Source: Pelobates cultripes (taxonomy: Eukaryota; Chordata; Amphibia; Anura; Pelobatidae). From it: 64,000 bases of DNA. Below the pieces are notes generated by a model that saw nothing but the letters and a program-made list of their open reading frames with translations, was not told the DNA's origin and made no database searches. The stretch covers positions 81,966,852-82,030,851 of the forward strand of contig OW240912.1 in NCBI GenBank assembly GCA_933207985.1, given 5' to 3'. A program made the position numbers and the translations under genes. This document shows, one piece after another, positions 33,101 to 44,143 of this stretch; position 1 is the stretch's first letter, and each line of letters begins with the position of its first letter.

Positions 33101-34224
33101 GGATCCTTTATGTTTTATATTTATCTATCCAAATGTAAAATAAGGATTGAAGTACTTTTTAATAGCACCAGTGAAATGTGGTGAGGTACTTCCTCCTATG
33201 TATCGTGGAATCTACTTCCTTTCTTCTTCCTCATTAGACATTTATTATAGAACTCTGGACACTGGTACATCATACACAGATAAAAGTAACTGGATTCAAC
33301 TTGCACCGATGAGTGGTCCTGGAACCCACTCTTTACCTTTTCTTGGCAACAGGGCTGAATGGATACAGCAACTGTTGCTGAGTTTTTTTTTAGCAACTCT
33401 CATTAAATTCTGCTGCTTCAGCTAGAACTTCACGTGTGCTACCTACCTTCCCTCACCTTGGGATGGAACAAGGTTCTCGGAGTTCTTTGCATGAACACAA
33501 TTGTCCTGATGTCAAAAGGCTTTGCATTCCTGCTTTTCAATACGCTGCATTTCTATGATAGACTTCATACCAATCAAACCAATGCCAATACTAAATGATT
33601 TATCAACAGATTAAATAAGCCTTACGAAAAGCCATACCTTTAACATGGGTATTAGACTCTTCTTCTTGCCAGGCTCTGGATACTATGTTGGATTGGTGAT
33701 GGATGACATGAACTGGGTTATAAATTTGAGCATACCTTTTACATGAAATCACACCAGCAGAAATGTACTGCTCCTAAAAGGTCACTCTAAACACCTAAAT
33801 GACTTTAGCTTTATGAAAAGCTTTATGTATGCAGTGTGTGCCCTGGTTTTTTCATTTTACAAGAAGCGCAGATTTCAATAGAAACTGACACTTTTATAAA
33901 TTAGCCTCATTACACCCTCAGGCGGTCAATCAGACAACTGGTCCTGTTACTTCCTCAATGGAGCTAAACTCAAAAGACAGCAATTACTCAGAGCACCTCC
34001 CTTGCAAAGACTTTAGCTGCTGTGGAATATTGCATATTCTATGTTTCTATTGATTGTTTATGGACGTCTGGATTGACATAAGTAACAGATGGTATAAATC
34101 ACAAGGTTTTCTTGTATGAGAACTCTGGAATGTGGATTGGGGGTCTTGTCCTTATATGGCTAGAGTTATATTCTGACATCAGTATGGGCACATCTATATA
34201 GTAACTGAACAAAGGGGCACGAGC

Positions 34225-34265
<41 letters not shown>

Positions 34266-35813
34266 TGATGTAGCACTGTAATGATGTAACTCTCCCTTCA
34301 GAAGTCCATCAATTACCATCTGCTGTTGAACATCCATTATCCTGTAACATCCTTTGTTGTTTTATTATGTATCAGTAACTAAGAATAAACCGTAAGAAAC
34401 CGTAAGTCAGATTGCGTATTAGTTTTTTTCATTAATATAGACGTATATTAATGTCACAAGCCTTTGACCAAAGACTATATATACAAAAGACGTATATATC
34501 AAACAACTGGAAAAAGACACAGAAGAAATTAAGAAGAAGCAGAATTTATTACAGCTGCATTGGGAAATCTATGATTGGACAGTCACATAAAGTCTGGCCT
34601 GGAGAATAAGGGGAGGGCTTACAAAGGATACAGACAATAGATATGCAGCTTTTGGGAGGTGGTTTTAGGTATAACTTGATTAAAAAAATCATAATTAAAT
34701 GTATGCATGCTTTCATTTTGGGTTATATCTACTAAATATAGATTTATTTATTTTTGTTATTTGGGCAGTCAAATGTCCCTTTAATTGATAAAATCCATGG
34801 TCTTTCATCTAGCTGAGTGGTAAGTCCAAATCTCTGATTGGCTGTCACAGCTGCCTTGTTTTAAATGAGGGAGGACTGCTGCTGGTGTTTTGCTAGGAGC
34901 CCTGAATCTGTTCCAGCAACTCAGCATTCAGTTTCTATTTTCTTAGTTTATGCAAAAAAGAAACAAAAACATTCTTCTCATCCGAGTGATGATGCTTGTC
35001 AAATGAAGAGATCAAACATTGCTTTGAGCATTGCTACATTGTTTCCCTCTGCTCTGTTAGCAAGGCATGCCTAAGGAGCAGAAAGTATTCTGGCATCGTA
35101 CAGTGAATATAAAAAAATAAAATTAAAAAAATAAACAAAATCAAACATTGATCGCAATTTAGAACTTAGATCAGAGTCAATAGATGCAGTGACAATTCAA
35201 CCATTACAAAGTTCATATGCCCTATTTTGGGACATGCCGTCATTAAAACCTGCCTCATATTGATTCAGACTGAGGCACTATCTTCTTTTTTAATAAAAAG
35301 TGGTATAATAAGAAGAGTTGTATTGTATCTCAGTATATTGAACTGTTGAGCAGGATAAGTTCATAGGATGATATGATTTGTTCCTTCACATCCCTCCTTT
35401 TCCTTCTACCTAGCTGGTAAAGATTTATGCTGCACTAATTCCCATTGCTCTCTCAGTTGTGTTAATAGAAGGAATGGGGACATCGTCTAGCCACCTCTGT
35501 AATGAGTGAGATGGAACAGAAGGAGTGCTGAGCTCCAGGCACAAGGGGACATCACCTGCTACGAGTCAGAGAGAGATTTAAAAAATTGCTAGGGTGGAAA
35601 GTATGTGGTAGGAATGACAGCTTATTTTAAATAATAAACTTGCCGATGGTAGGTAGTTTAAATTTGGCTCAGGAGAATAAAATACATTTTATGTAGAATA
35701 TATATAGACCACCAGCACATTTTGTTTTATAAACTTTGCCTAGAGTTCACCAGAGGCCTTAGGTATTGCAAATACATTGCAGTGTTTTACTTGCAAAGTA
35801 TAAGTTTTACACC
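30191..35813. other. Long unassigned stretch
   Basis: In 5.6 kb I recognise only a (CT)n microsatellite near 34222-34260 and GC-richer DNA at 30850-31190. The latter could be part of an unknown element, but no matched ends were found. Open frames reach 92 codons (33147-33425) without motifs. No exon with convincing splice context was identified. Confidence 0.4.
34222..34260. repeat. CT dinucleotide microsatellite
   Basis: CTCTCTCTGTCTCTCTCT continues as an almost pure CT repeat for about 38 bp. Confidence 0.9.
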
Positions 35814-36409
35814 TTAAAGGGACACTATAGTCACCAGAACAACTACACCTTATTGCATTTGTTCTGGTGAGTAGAATTATTAACTTCAGGCTTTTTGCTG
35901 TAAACACTGTCTTTTCAGAGAAAATGCAGTGTTTACATTACAAGCTAGTGATAACTTCACTGGCCACTCCTTAGATGACTGTTAGAGATCATTCCTGGGT
36001 CATGGCTGCCTAAAATGCATCCAAACATTCAGTGTCTCCACCCTCTGCATGCAGACACTGAACTTTCCTCATAGAGATTCATTGATTCAATTCTCTATGA
36101 GGAGATGCTGATTGGCCAGGGCTGTGTTTGAATTGTGCTGGCTCTGCCCCTGACCTGCCTCTTTGTCAGTCTCAGCCAATCCTATGGGGAAGCATTGTGA
36201 TTGGACCAGGCTACCACTTCTGCTGATGTCAGCAGGCAGTGGGCAGGTCTAAAGGAAAGAGGCACAAAGCATGCAGCTCCAGACTTAAATACAAGTAAGA
36301 TTTACTATATTTAGGGAGGCATGAGGGGACCAGAGTAGCTAGATGGCATTTTAACCCTATAGGGTCAGGAATACATGTTTGTGTTTCTGACCCTATAGTG
36401 CTCATTTAA
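35814..36409. mobile_element. TTAA-flanked MITE (Kolobok/T2- or piggyBac-like)
   Basis: TTAA at 35814-35817 and 36406-36409 flank a 588-bp unit. It begins AGGGACACTATAGTCACC and ends CCCTATAGTGCTCAT, imperfect inverted ends centred on CACTATAG. TTAA duplication is used by piggyBac and Kolobok transposases, and T2/Kolobok MITEs with TTAAAGG ends are known in frogs. The interior has GATGCTGATTGGCC, TCTCAGCCAATCC and AAACACTGTCTTTTCAGAG, which recur in fragments at 3120 and 4086. It is non-coding. Confidence 0.75.
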
Positions 36410-37273
36410 CCTGTTTTTATGGCTGCAACCTTTATTGTGACTAAATATGTCTTTATAATGATAAGGTTTGAAATGGGAAAATGTGTTACAATACAAGGAG
36501 ACAAAGACAGGGAACCTACTTCAACATAATCTATAAAATTAGCATGTTGATATATTGCTTGAATGCTCCCTTTATTATAAGCACATTTAAGTGGGGCCCT
36601 TTTCACCACTTGTCAATCACTCGTGGTTTATATATCTCCACTGTATAATTCTAAATCCTTGTGTTATATCTTGATGTTATGTAGCTTGACAGAGACCCAA
36701 TCGTGGGTCAAAATGTTGCAGTGTTCCTTATGTTCCAGTAAATGTGCCTACAACTATTGGAGTGCCTGTACCTCTTCTCTATTATTGATACACAAGATTA
36801 TTGGCAGGGACCAATCATTGATTAGAGTACATGTGTAAATACAAATAGTCACATTCATTTAAAATTATGCAGCATTGCAAATCTTTTCCTATATGCAATG
36901 CTTTATGTGCACAGCTGGGACCTTTGGTAGTTGCATGTTCTTCTGTAGAGTTAAACTATTAAAAGTTTTTATTAAAATATAGAAAGCAGCGTTAATATAT
37001 ATATGGACTTATATTCTCTTTTTCTAATTGTATGTAGTTTCCTTGCCTGCTTATAGTAGAAGATGCAAAGACAAAAAGACAGGGTTTTTGCCACAAATGC
37101 AGGAACTACACAGGGTGTATTTTATTATTATCTATATAGTTCAAAAAGGTGGTGACAACCCCGGTCTGCAATGTCCCTTTAAATTTGATACCAGGATACT
37201 GGATCACATTTTTGATAAAGATTTGCCCTACATACTCAACTTAAGGCTCTTATTAGCATCATTTGTCAATGTA
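36410..37273. other. Unassigned AT-rich spacer
   Basis: A block near 36680-36790 (GACCCAATCGTGGGTCAAAATGTTGC, split) has a small hairpin and resembles unclassified SINE-like repeats. Nothing else was recognised. Confidence 0.35.
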
Positions 37274-37277
37274 CTGA

Positions 37278-37931
37278 TTAGTAGTGATGTCGCGAACATA
37301 AAATTTTCGGTTCGCGAACGACATCCACGGACGCATCGCCATCATCAACCGCTTCACTTGTATCTGACAACTCAGCAAAGGAAGCAGCAGCGGGTACAAC
37401 ATCATCATCATCACACCGCACGTCCATGTGTGTAATGCTGCCTGACTGAGACATATCCCTGTTATCTACATCCTCTGGCAATAATGGTTGCGCATCACTC
37501 ATTTCTTCCAACTGATGTGTAAATAACTCCTCTGACATACCAAGTGAAGCTGCTGTGGTGCTAGTGTTGGTGGTGGCGGCAGGCGGGCGAGTGGTAACTT
37601 GAGAGGTGCCCAAAGCTAAGCTGGAGGAGGATGGTGCGTCAAGGTTCCGAGCGGAAGCTGTAGAAGATTGGGTGTCCTGTGTTAGCCAGTCAACTATGTC
37701 CTCAGAACTTTTCGAGTTCAGGGTACGTGGCCTCTGAACACTGGGCATTATTCTAGGGCCAAAGGGAATCACAGCACCATGACCACGACGGCCCCTGCGG
37801 GGTGGCCTGCCTCTGCCTGTCATTTTTTTTCGATTAGTGGTACTATGCGTGCAAGCTACTGTGACAACAGATATGAGTGGCACTGTGCAGTGGCAGAAGT
37901 TGGCAGAGTAGACGCTGTAGGCCTGACACAC
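37278..37931 (-). CDS. Unrecognised 217-codon ORF inside the hAT element
   Basis: I do not recognise this protein. The open frame starts at 37931, but a second Met about 35 codons in, at about 37823, begins a basic, Gly/Arg-rich MTGRGRPPRRGRRGHG segment. That is a more natural start and resembles an AT-hook or RGG-like tract. A Ser/Thr/Ala-rich linker follows with the words SEDIVDWLTQDTQ and MSEELFTHQLEEM, then an acidic part with a DDDD run. The C-terminus is translated from the terminal repeat, and the stop codon (37278-37280) lies in the flanking target duplication. No catalytic motif of a hAT transposase is seen. It may be a leftover exon of the autonomous parent, a captured sequence or fortuitous. 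Codon-level constraint cannot be judged from one copy. Confidence 0.45.
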   Translation of the reverse strand: MCQAYSVYSANFCHCTVPLISVVTVACTHSTTNRKKMTGRGRPPRRGRRGHGAVIPFGPRIMPSVQRPRTLNSKSSEDIVDWLTQDTQSSTASARNLDAPSSSSLALGTSQVTTRPPAATTNTSTTAASLGMSEELFTHQLEEMSDAQPLLPEDVDNRDMSQSGSITHMDVRCDDDDVVPAAASFAELSDTSEAVDDGDASVDVVREPKILCSRHHY

Positions 37932-38984
37932 ACGCTTGCAGACAACTAACTGCTATTCAATCTATTACAGTCAAAAATTGAGGGTGTGGGGGGTAGTGAG
38001 GCTGGGGGTGATGAGGCTGGGGGTGGTGTGGGGGGTAGTGAGGCTGAGGGTGGTGTGGTTGGTGGGTGGGGGTGGTGAGGCTGGGGTGATGAGGCTGGGG
38101 TGGTGTGGGGTAGGAGGCTGGGTTGGGGTGGTGATGCTGAGGGTGGTGGGGTGAGGGTGGGGGGGTGGTGATGCTGAGGGTGATGGGGATGAGGCTTAAG
38201 GTGGTGGTGGGAGGCTGAGGGTGGTGGGGCTGGTGGATGCTGAGGGTGGTGGGGGATGAGGCTGAGGGTGGTGGTGGGGAGGCTGAGGGTGGTGGGGGCT
38301 GGTGATGCTGAGGGTGGTGGGGGGAAGCTGAGGGTGGTTGGGGGTGGTGATACTGAGGGTGGTGATGCTGAGGGTGGTGTGGGGGGTAGTGAGGCTGGAG
38401 GTGGTGGTGCAGAGGGTGGTGTGGGGGATGGTGATGCTGAGGGTGGTGTGGGGGTAGTGAGGCTGAGGGTATGGGGGCTAGTGAGGCTGAGGGTGTGGGA
38501 GGTAGTGAGGCTAAGGGTGGTGTGGGGGGTAGTGAGGCTGGGGTGGTGAGGCTGAGGGTGGTGTGGGGGGGTAGTGAGGCTGGGGGTGGTGTGGGGGTAG
38601 TGAGGCTGAGGGTGTGGGGGTAGTGAGGTCAGAGAGATCAGATGAGTCCTTCAGGACTGTAGTGGACACTGAATACACTAGCCTAGCTATCAATTTCCCT
38701 ATGAAATCAGCAGCAGCTACACTTTCCCTCCTCTCACTAAGAATGCAGCTTCACAATGAATGTAAAATGGATGCTGTCCAGGAGGTGGGAGGGTCTGGGA
38801 GGGAGGGTATGCAGCTGATTGGCTGGAATGTGTCTGCTGACTGTGAGGTACAGGGTCAAAGTTTACGCAATGATGACGAATAGGGGGCGGACCGAACAGC
38901 GCATATGTTCGCCATCCGTGGCGAACGCGAACAAGCGATGTTCGCCGGGAACTATTCGCCAGCGAATCGTCCGGGACATCACTA
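37282..38984. mobile_element. hAT (Ac-like) element, 1703 bp, with perfect 8-bp target duplication
   Basis: CTGATTAG flanks it at 37274-37281 and 38985-38992. The left end TAGTGATGTCGCGAAC and the inverted right end TAGTGATGTCCCGGAC match at 14 of 16 positions. TAG-GATG-like ends and 8-bp duplications are typical of the Ac branch of hAT. Both subterminal regions are crowded with GTTCGC/GCGAAC words, likely transposase-binding motifs. The interior has a minus-strand open frame (37278-37931), a 650-bp G-rich minisatellite (37985-38630) and a unique right part. I see no transposase catalytic region, so it is non-autonomous. Confidence 0.92.
37985..38630. repeat. G-rich minisatellite inside the hAT element
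   Basis: Units of about 25-35 bp repeat GTGAGGCTGAGGGTGGTG and GGGGGGTAGTG with variation. It is bounded by the hAT element, like the TG array in the element at 2171. Forward open frames rich in Gly, Val and Arg are compositional. Confidence 0.9.
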
Positions 38985-38992
38985 CTGATTAG

Positions 38993-39579
38993 TATTGTTT
39001 GCAAGCTTATATGGGAGACTTTCACTTTATTCTCATTGATTGTTTTTTCTTTCTTTTTTTTATTGGTTGAGTATATTGTTACGTTACTATGTAGAATTCC
39101 ATGTTTTTTTTTATATGATACGACACATCCCTCAAAACTTGTTTATTGTGTTTCTCTGGCCCTGGTCTTACATATCTTATAAAGTAGTGTTAAAATGTCA
39201 GAACCAAAACTGTTTTCTTTTTAACTGTCTAAACCATATGCCAACACGTGAGTTATTTTTTTTGTGAGTGTTATATTCAAATAATTTTCTCAACAAATAT
39301 TTTCCCTCTTTATTGCTATATGCAGATACAAACAATCACATGCAACATTGAATTGCAGGCAACATGCTGTCTGTGAATAGTTTTTTTGGTCATTCAATTC
39401 TAACTCATGCTGTGATTTAAAATCAGTCCTGTAAAATACATCATTGAAATAGATCTGCAGATGGAATCTTGAAGTGATATGTAAAAGTGCTTCCTTTGCA
39501 TATTATTACCCAGAAATCAGTGATGGAAGGGATAGTTCTACTCTGTGATTATAGTAGGTTATGTTGTTGAAATATTGGA
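38993..39579. other. Unassigned AT-rich spacer
   Basis: No element or coding fragment was recognised between the hAT element and the CR1 fragment. Confidence 0.35.
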
Positions 39580-39800
39580 AATTTTACATAGATATATAAG
39601 CTGAAAAGAGAAATGTGTCCATCAAGTTCGGCCTTTCTCACATCTGTTTTTACTGTTGATCCAAAAGATGGCAAAAAAAAACAAACAGTTTGAAGCCTTT
39701 TCCAATTTTGCAGCAAACTAGGAAAAAAATATTTCTTGACCCAAGAGTGGCAATCAGATCTGTCCTTGGATCAGGAAAGATCTGAAATGCGCTTTATTTT
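39580..39800 (-). mobile_element. CR1-type LINE 3' region, short fragment
   Basis: AGCTGAAAAGAGA, TGCTGTTGATCCAAAA-like, CCAATTTTGCA, AACTAGGAAAAAAA and TGACCC with TCCTTGGATCA run in the same order as 40760-40930, the 3' part of the CR1 copy at 40744-41634. It is truncated soon after and lacks a readable protein. Confidence 0.7.
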
Positions 39801-39899
39801 TTTATCATTAACTATAGGACATATAAAAAAATATTTATTCTTGCAGCCAAATTCCCCAACTAACATAATCTCCAGCACACAAATCTGTCTCAATTATTA

Positions 39900-39948
39900 T
39901 TATGATTATACTTTATTTATAACTGCCAACACATTCTGCAGAGCTGTA
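39900..39948. repeat. Dispersed repeat that received the solo LTR
   Basis: ATTATTATGATTATACTTT, then AACTGCCAACACATTCTGCAGAGCTGTA (split), resemble the frog repeat words ATATTCCGCAGCGCTGTAC. A relative lies near 63180 (ATTCCACAGCGCTGTACAAT). The LTR at 39949-40572 interrupts it; CTGTA is duplicated. Confidence 0.5.
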
Positions 39949-40572
39949 TGTAATGGAGCTCCCTGTACCCCTGGCTGGGTACCTCCACCAAGGACCTCTT
40001 CCTAGCTGGAACAGGGGACAAACCGCAGCACTTCTGCCCACAGTAGCCGTGGCTTGACTGGGGTCCTGGAACCGCTCCCTCCTGGAGCCTATTGGGGAAC
40101 TCACTCTATCCACTGGATGACACTGCGTCCTGGGAGCTCTAGTCCTTACAAGGACTTTCACCGTTGAACCCTCCACACTGGAACAGTGATTAGTGATTAG
40201 TCCTTTTCCCTCCCAGTAACCAGACACATAGTTCTGGGAGTACAAGCTGAAATACCTTTAATCTGTCCAGATGGCCTGCTTTTATACAATTTCAGACACT
40301 GTTACGCATACCCCTGACACTCCCACAGAAAACAGGATTTTCTTTAATTTCCCTCCAAATACGAATGTCAAGAATTGCACCACAATCAGTGCTGTGTTTT
40401 GACTGACTGAGGCAAAATATTATTTCATCATGTGATTTAACAACTCCTGTTATGCACAATGCCTTGATTATGCATTCACTCACTTGTGCGGTTTCCCCAT
40501 TTTGCAGTTAATTTTGCCATGATATCCTCATACAGTCTATACTGTAGGCTTGCATCTGTATTCTAAAAGGCA
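39949..40572 (-). mobile_element. Solo LTR, 624 bp, with 5-bp target duplication
   Basis: On the minus strand it starts TGCCTTTTAGAATAC at 40572 and ends GAGCTCCATTACA at 39949. CTGTA flanks it at 39944-39948 and 40573-40577. A minus-strand TATA box (TGTATAAAAGCAGG) lies near 40275-40288. The CCATTACA terminus is the same as in the LTR at 22799-24032. No internal retroviral sequence adjoins it. Confidence 0.85.
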
Positions 40573-40743
40573 CTGTACTCAGCATACATTCCCTGCTATG
40601 TGCCCAAGATCCCTTCTGAATATTTGGCTACCCTTCTAAACACAAAACAATTATTGTATTGACCTATTCAAGTATTGCTAGATTTTCTTAAAACCATCGA
40701 AACCTTCAATGCATAATGTATATAAGCTGGGAATACCAATTTA

Positions 40744-40938
40744 CATAGTTACATAGTTACATAGCTGAAAAGAGACTTGCGTTCAGCCTTCCTCACATTT
40801 GGTTTTTGCTGTTGATCCAAAATAAGGTAAAAAACCCCAGTTTAAAGCAGTTCCAATTTTGCAACAAGCTAGGAAAAAAATTCCTTCTTGACCCCAGAAT
40901 GGCAGTCAGATTTATCCTTGGATCAAGCAGTTATTACC
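40744..40938 (-). mobile_element. 3' UTR and tandem tail of the CR1 copy
   Basis: At the low-coordinate edge, TACATAG is repeated three times (40742-40765). On the minus strand this is the short tandem tail that ends CR1-like elements. The UTR between it and the stop codon matches 39580-39800. Confidence 0.75.
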
Positions 40939-41634
40939 CTACATTGAAAGATTATATCCTTGAATATTCTGTTTTTGCAAGTATGCATCCAGTAGCTGTT
41001 TGAACATCTGTATGGACTCTGATAAAACCACTTCTTCAGGCAGAGAATTCCACATCCTTATTGTTCTTACAGTAAAAAAACCTTTCCTTTGTCTTAGACG
41101 AAATCTTCTTTCTTCCAGTCTAAACGCATGACCTCGTGTCCTATGTAAAGTCCGGTTTGTGAATAGATTTCCACACAATGGTTTGTATTGGCCCCGAATA
41201 TATTTGTATAATGTTATCATAAACCCTCTCAGGCGACGTTTTTCTAAACTAAATAGGTTTAAATTTGTTAACCTTTCTTCACAGCTGATATGTTCCATTC
41301 CTTTTATTAATTTTGTAGCCCGCCTCTGCACTTTTTCTAGTGCCATAATATCCTTCTTTAGAACAGGTGCCCAAAATTGCACAGCATATTCAATATGTGG
41401 TCTTACCAGTGATTTATAAAGAGGCACAATTATATTCTCGTCTCGAGAATTAATGCCCTTTTCCATGCATGACAATACCTTACTGGCCATGGCCACTGCT
41501 GATTGACATTGCACATTGTTGCATAGTTTGTTATCTATAACAATTCCCAAGTCCTTTTCGTGTGTTGTTATCCCTAATTCACTTCCATTAAGGGTATACC
41601 ATAAATGTAATTTATTTTTCATAGAATGCTGCAC
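40939..41634 (-). pseudogene. CR1-type LINE reverse transcriptase, C-terminal part
   Basis: CR1 reverse transcriptase copies LINE RNA at the nicked target. This 231-codon reading is uninterrupted and covers the thumb and C-terminal region. It shows [80 protein letters not shown] and the C-terminal FKQLLDAYLQ. The palm with the catalytic Asp pair is missing, so the copy is 5' truncated at about 41635. The first Met is internal to the family protein. Because the frame is intact, the insertion looks relatively young. A close relative lies at 51640-52060. Confidence 0.85.
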
Positions 41635-42384
41635 ATAAGTATAATACTGAAATAAACTAATAAAATACTTTAAAATAGTTACGCGTATACGAATCTGAAG
41701 AGGTATAATTTGGGAGCGTTATAAAGTATTTTGCAGTCGGTAAGTATAATGATTACTGTGTGAATGTGTCTTTAGTTCTAACTGAGCAAGAAAGAAAGCT
41801 ACTTACCAGCAGTTCTATTTCCATGATCATGTCACTGCTAATTGACATCATTGACACACACACACACACAGTACTAGCTATTTATATTTGAAGAACTCCC
41901 TCTTAAGTACATTGGTTGCCGTTTGACTAGATTAGCATTGAGGATACTGTCAAAAATGTTAAGTTGATATTTCCTTAACATACAGTGGATTTTAAGCAAA
42001 GTTTACTTTAGTGTTAGCCTCTGTTTTTAGCTCACCCGCAAATCTTTATCAAGAGATGAACTGGATTAAGTGTGGCAGTTGCAAATAAGCTGCTGCTTTA
42101 TAGTGTAACAGCCATCAAAATAGGACATGCTAGGTTAGAATTGCCAGGTTAGAACTAGGGCTAGGGGTTGAACTAAGGGCCAGGTTTATAGCTTGTGCTC
42201 AGGATTGGGCTATTCCAGACAGAGTAAAAGCTAGGGTTAGAGTAAAGTTTGGGGTTTGAACTTTGGTTAATTTTAGGAATTGGGTTGCAGCTAGGGTAGG
42301 ACTGAGATTTTGGTGCTAGGTGTAGGTTTCAGGGTTTCTTTTCCACCAGAAAATAGTGAGAGTTACACTAACATATTTAAAAAA
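41635..42384. other. AT-rich spacer with (CA)n and degenerate G-rich repeats
   Basis: A short (AC)n run lies near 41858-41872. From 42130 to 42310 the words GGTTAGAACTAGGGCTAGGGG and AGCTAGGGTTAGAG (split) resemble a decayed telomere-like array beside the hAT MITE at 42385. I see nothing else. Confidence 0.45.
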
Positions 42385-43565
42385 TAGATGTGTGCAATTC
42401 ATTTCAAATGCACATTAGTACGAATTTCATGCCATTTGGACATTCAGATGCTTACAAATATTGCAGTTGCCGAGAGTCAGTTCTCACCGTGACATCCAGA
42501 TGTGGTCGCCCCAGAGGTTGCCCAACAGGAGATATTAACATGGATCCTTCTGTGTCCCGGGCCTGCTGTTTTGCCTCTGAGCCACAATTCAGCTTATGTA
42601 GCAGCCTGAAGTCCAATCTTGCCTTATCTCCAGCACTAGGGGGCTGGACTTTTTCTGTGGCTGCTCCTGTCAATCTCAGTCCACCGGAAGTAGATGCCAA
42701 ATCAGCCATGTATAAAACACTGCCTCTCTCTGAGGATAGGTTCAGTTCATTGACTCTGGTTCCTGTATTTGTGTATCTTGATCCAGTGTTCTCCAGACAG
42801 CTCCTGACCATGGCTTATCTAATCCTTTATTCTGACCTCTGGCTTTCCCTGACTTCGGCTTTCCACGATTACTCTTCTGCTTCTGGAGTTATATCCTGCA
42901 CAGCCCCTGTGCACAGACTCACAGCCCAGGTGGCTTCTTACCTGGTCACCTTGATATGTGTTTATTTACAAGGGTTAGCGTATAACTCTGCATGTTGGAC
43001 TCCACATCAGGCAAGATCCTGACAGTCGAGGTTCCGAAGTGACGAAGTTCGGTAGTTCGGAAGTGCAGAAGCTCCAAAGCCCTGAAGTGATTCAGATTTC
43101 TGAAATGTGGCCAAACAAGAGGGAGGGAAAATTACGTGAATAATGACAGGAATCTTGACCAATAAGCTAATTCCTTTTCTGTAATGCTCGCTTGCCCAAT
43201 CCAGTTTCACTATTCTTTGTCCAATGAAATGAGCACATTTTTGTGATTGATGTTAGAGAACAGCTAATCAATGGTAATTTTGTCACTTGGCTAATGAAGT
43301 CACACAGAGTCATTGAGGTGGGATAGTATATAAATCACTGGTAGACATGTGCAATTTGTTTTGTTCCGAAATGTACATTCGGATGAATATCATGCTATTC
43401 GGACATTCGGATGCTTACGAATGTCCGAAGTTTCAAAGTGACGAAGTCCGGTGGTTCAGAAGTGCCGAACCGAATGACATTGGTCCAAATTGCCAAAGCA
43501 GACAAATGTTTTTACTTACCCGAATTTCTGAACCGAACCAAATTTTTGGCCCATGCACATCCCTA
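42385..43565 (+). mobile_element. Compound hAT (Ac-like) MITE of the TTCGG family, interrupted by an LTR
   Basis: A left end TAGATGTGTGCAATTC occurs at 42385 and a second left-type end TAGACATGTGCAATTTG at 43342. The only right end, GCCCATGCACATCCCTA, closes at 43565. TTAAAAAA before 42385 and GTAAAAAA after 43565 match at 7 of 8, weak because they are A-rich. The words GGACATTCGGATGCTTAC and CCGAAGTG show it is the same family as 12203-12769. An LTR-like unit (about 42475-43024) splits the first copy. Non-coding. Confidence 0.6.
42475..43024 (+). mobile_element. Solo LTR, probably Ty3/Gypsy type
   Basis: It interrupts the hAT MITE: TTTGGACATTCAGATGCTTAC precedes it and TCCGAAGTGACGAAG-like sequence follows. 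These are adjacent in the uninterrupted copy at 43390-43450. A TATA box (ATGTATAAAACACTG, near 42709) and a pyrimidine-rich downstream part resemble Gypsy LTRs. The end TCTGCATGTTGGACTCCACA...CCTGACA parallels TCTGCATGCTGGACCACACT...CATGACA of the LTR at 47592-48138. The left boundary is uncertain by about 10 bp and no clean target duplication was seen. An ORF of 210 codons across it is fortuitous. Confidence 0.6.
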
Positions 43566-43599
43566 GTAAAAAAATAATTTAATATAAAAGATACACAAT

Positions 43600-43955
43600 G
43601 GCATATCCTCATTACCCGACCACTAGTCCACTCTGCAGACAACCACCATGAATACTACACCCATTTGTGACGCCCATCCCTACCACACACACCCAACTAG
43701 GGCCTAGGACTAGACTCAGCCGCTGTAGCCTCTGTAGGTGTACGCGATACGCCCACCTTCGCCTAAGTAGGGCAGCTCTCGTCACTACTTGTTTACGTTT
43801 GCAAAATGCATGCATGTTATTTTATTTTGCCTGTTCCTGTAACACCCGACTGCTTCACCACTCAAGCTTCTGTGTAGGCGCCATATGCTCTTTACAATGC
43901 CATGCTCAATGCTTGTGCTCATGAAATGATGACAATAAAAATAATTTAAAACAAA
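43600..43955 (+). mobile_element. Possible 3' end of a non-LTR retrotransposon
   Basis: A GC-richer block ends with GATGACAATAAAAATAATTT, which looks like a polyadenylation signal plus A-rich tail of a LINE or SINE. No protein domain was recognised, so this is only a possibility. Confidence 0.3.
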
Positions 43956-44143
43956 TTGGCAAATCTAGCTCGGGAGACATCCATAAACCATAAAAGTATT
44001 TTTTCTACTCCTTTCAAAAAGGGAACAAAGTACTAACTATGCAAACAAAAAAGTAGAGTGCAATATATTTTCAATAGAATTTCATTCAAGCATATCTTTC
44101 ATAAAGACAATGATAATTATGATTAAACTCAAAGTAATCCAGT

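Noticed and set aside
38000..38693. Gly/Val/Arg-rich and Pro/His-rich open frames
   Set aside because: These are translations of the G-rich minisatellite inside the hAT element.
42390..43022. ORF of 210 codons
   Set aside because: It runs from a MITE end across an LTR-like unit; the reading has no known domain.
43342..43565. Independent complete hAT copy
   Set aside because: Ends look right but ATCACTGG and GTAAAAAA flanks do not match; the outer flank at 42377-42384 fits better.
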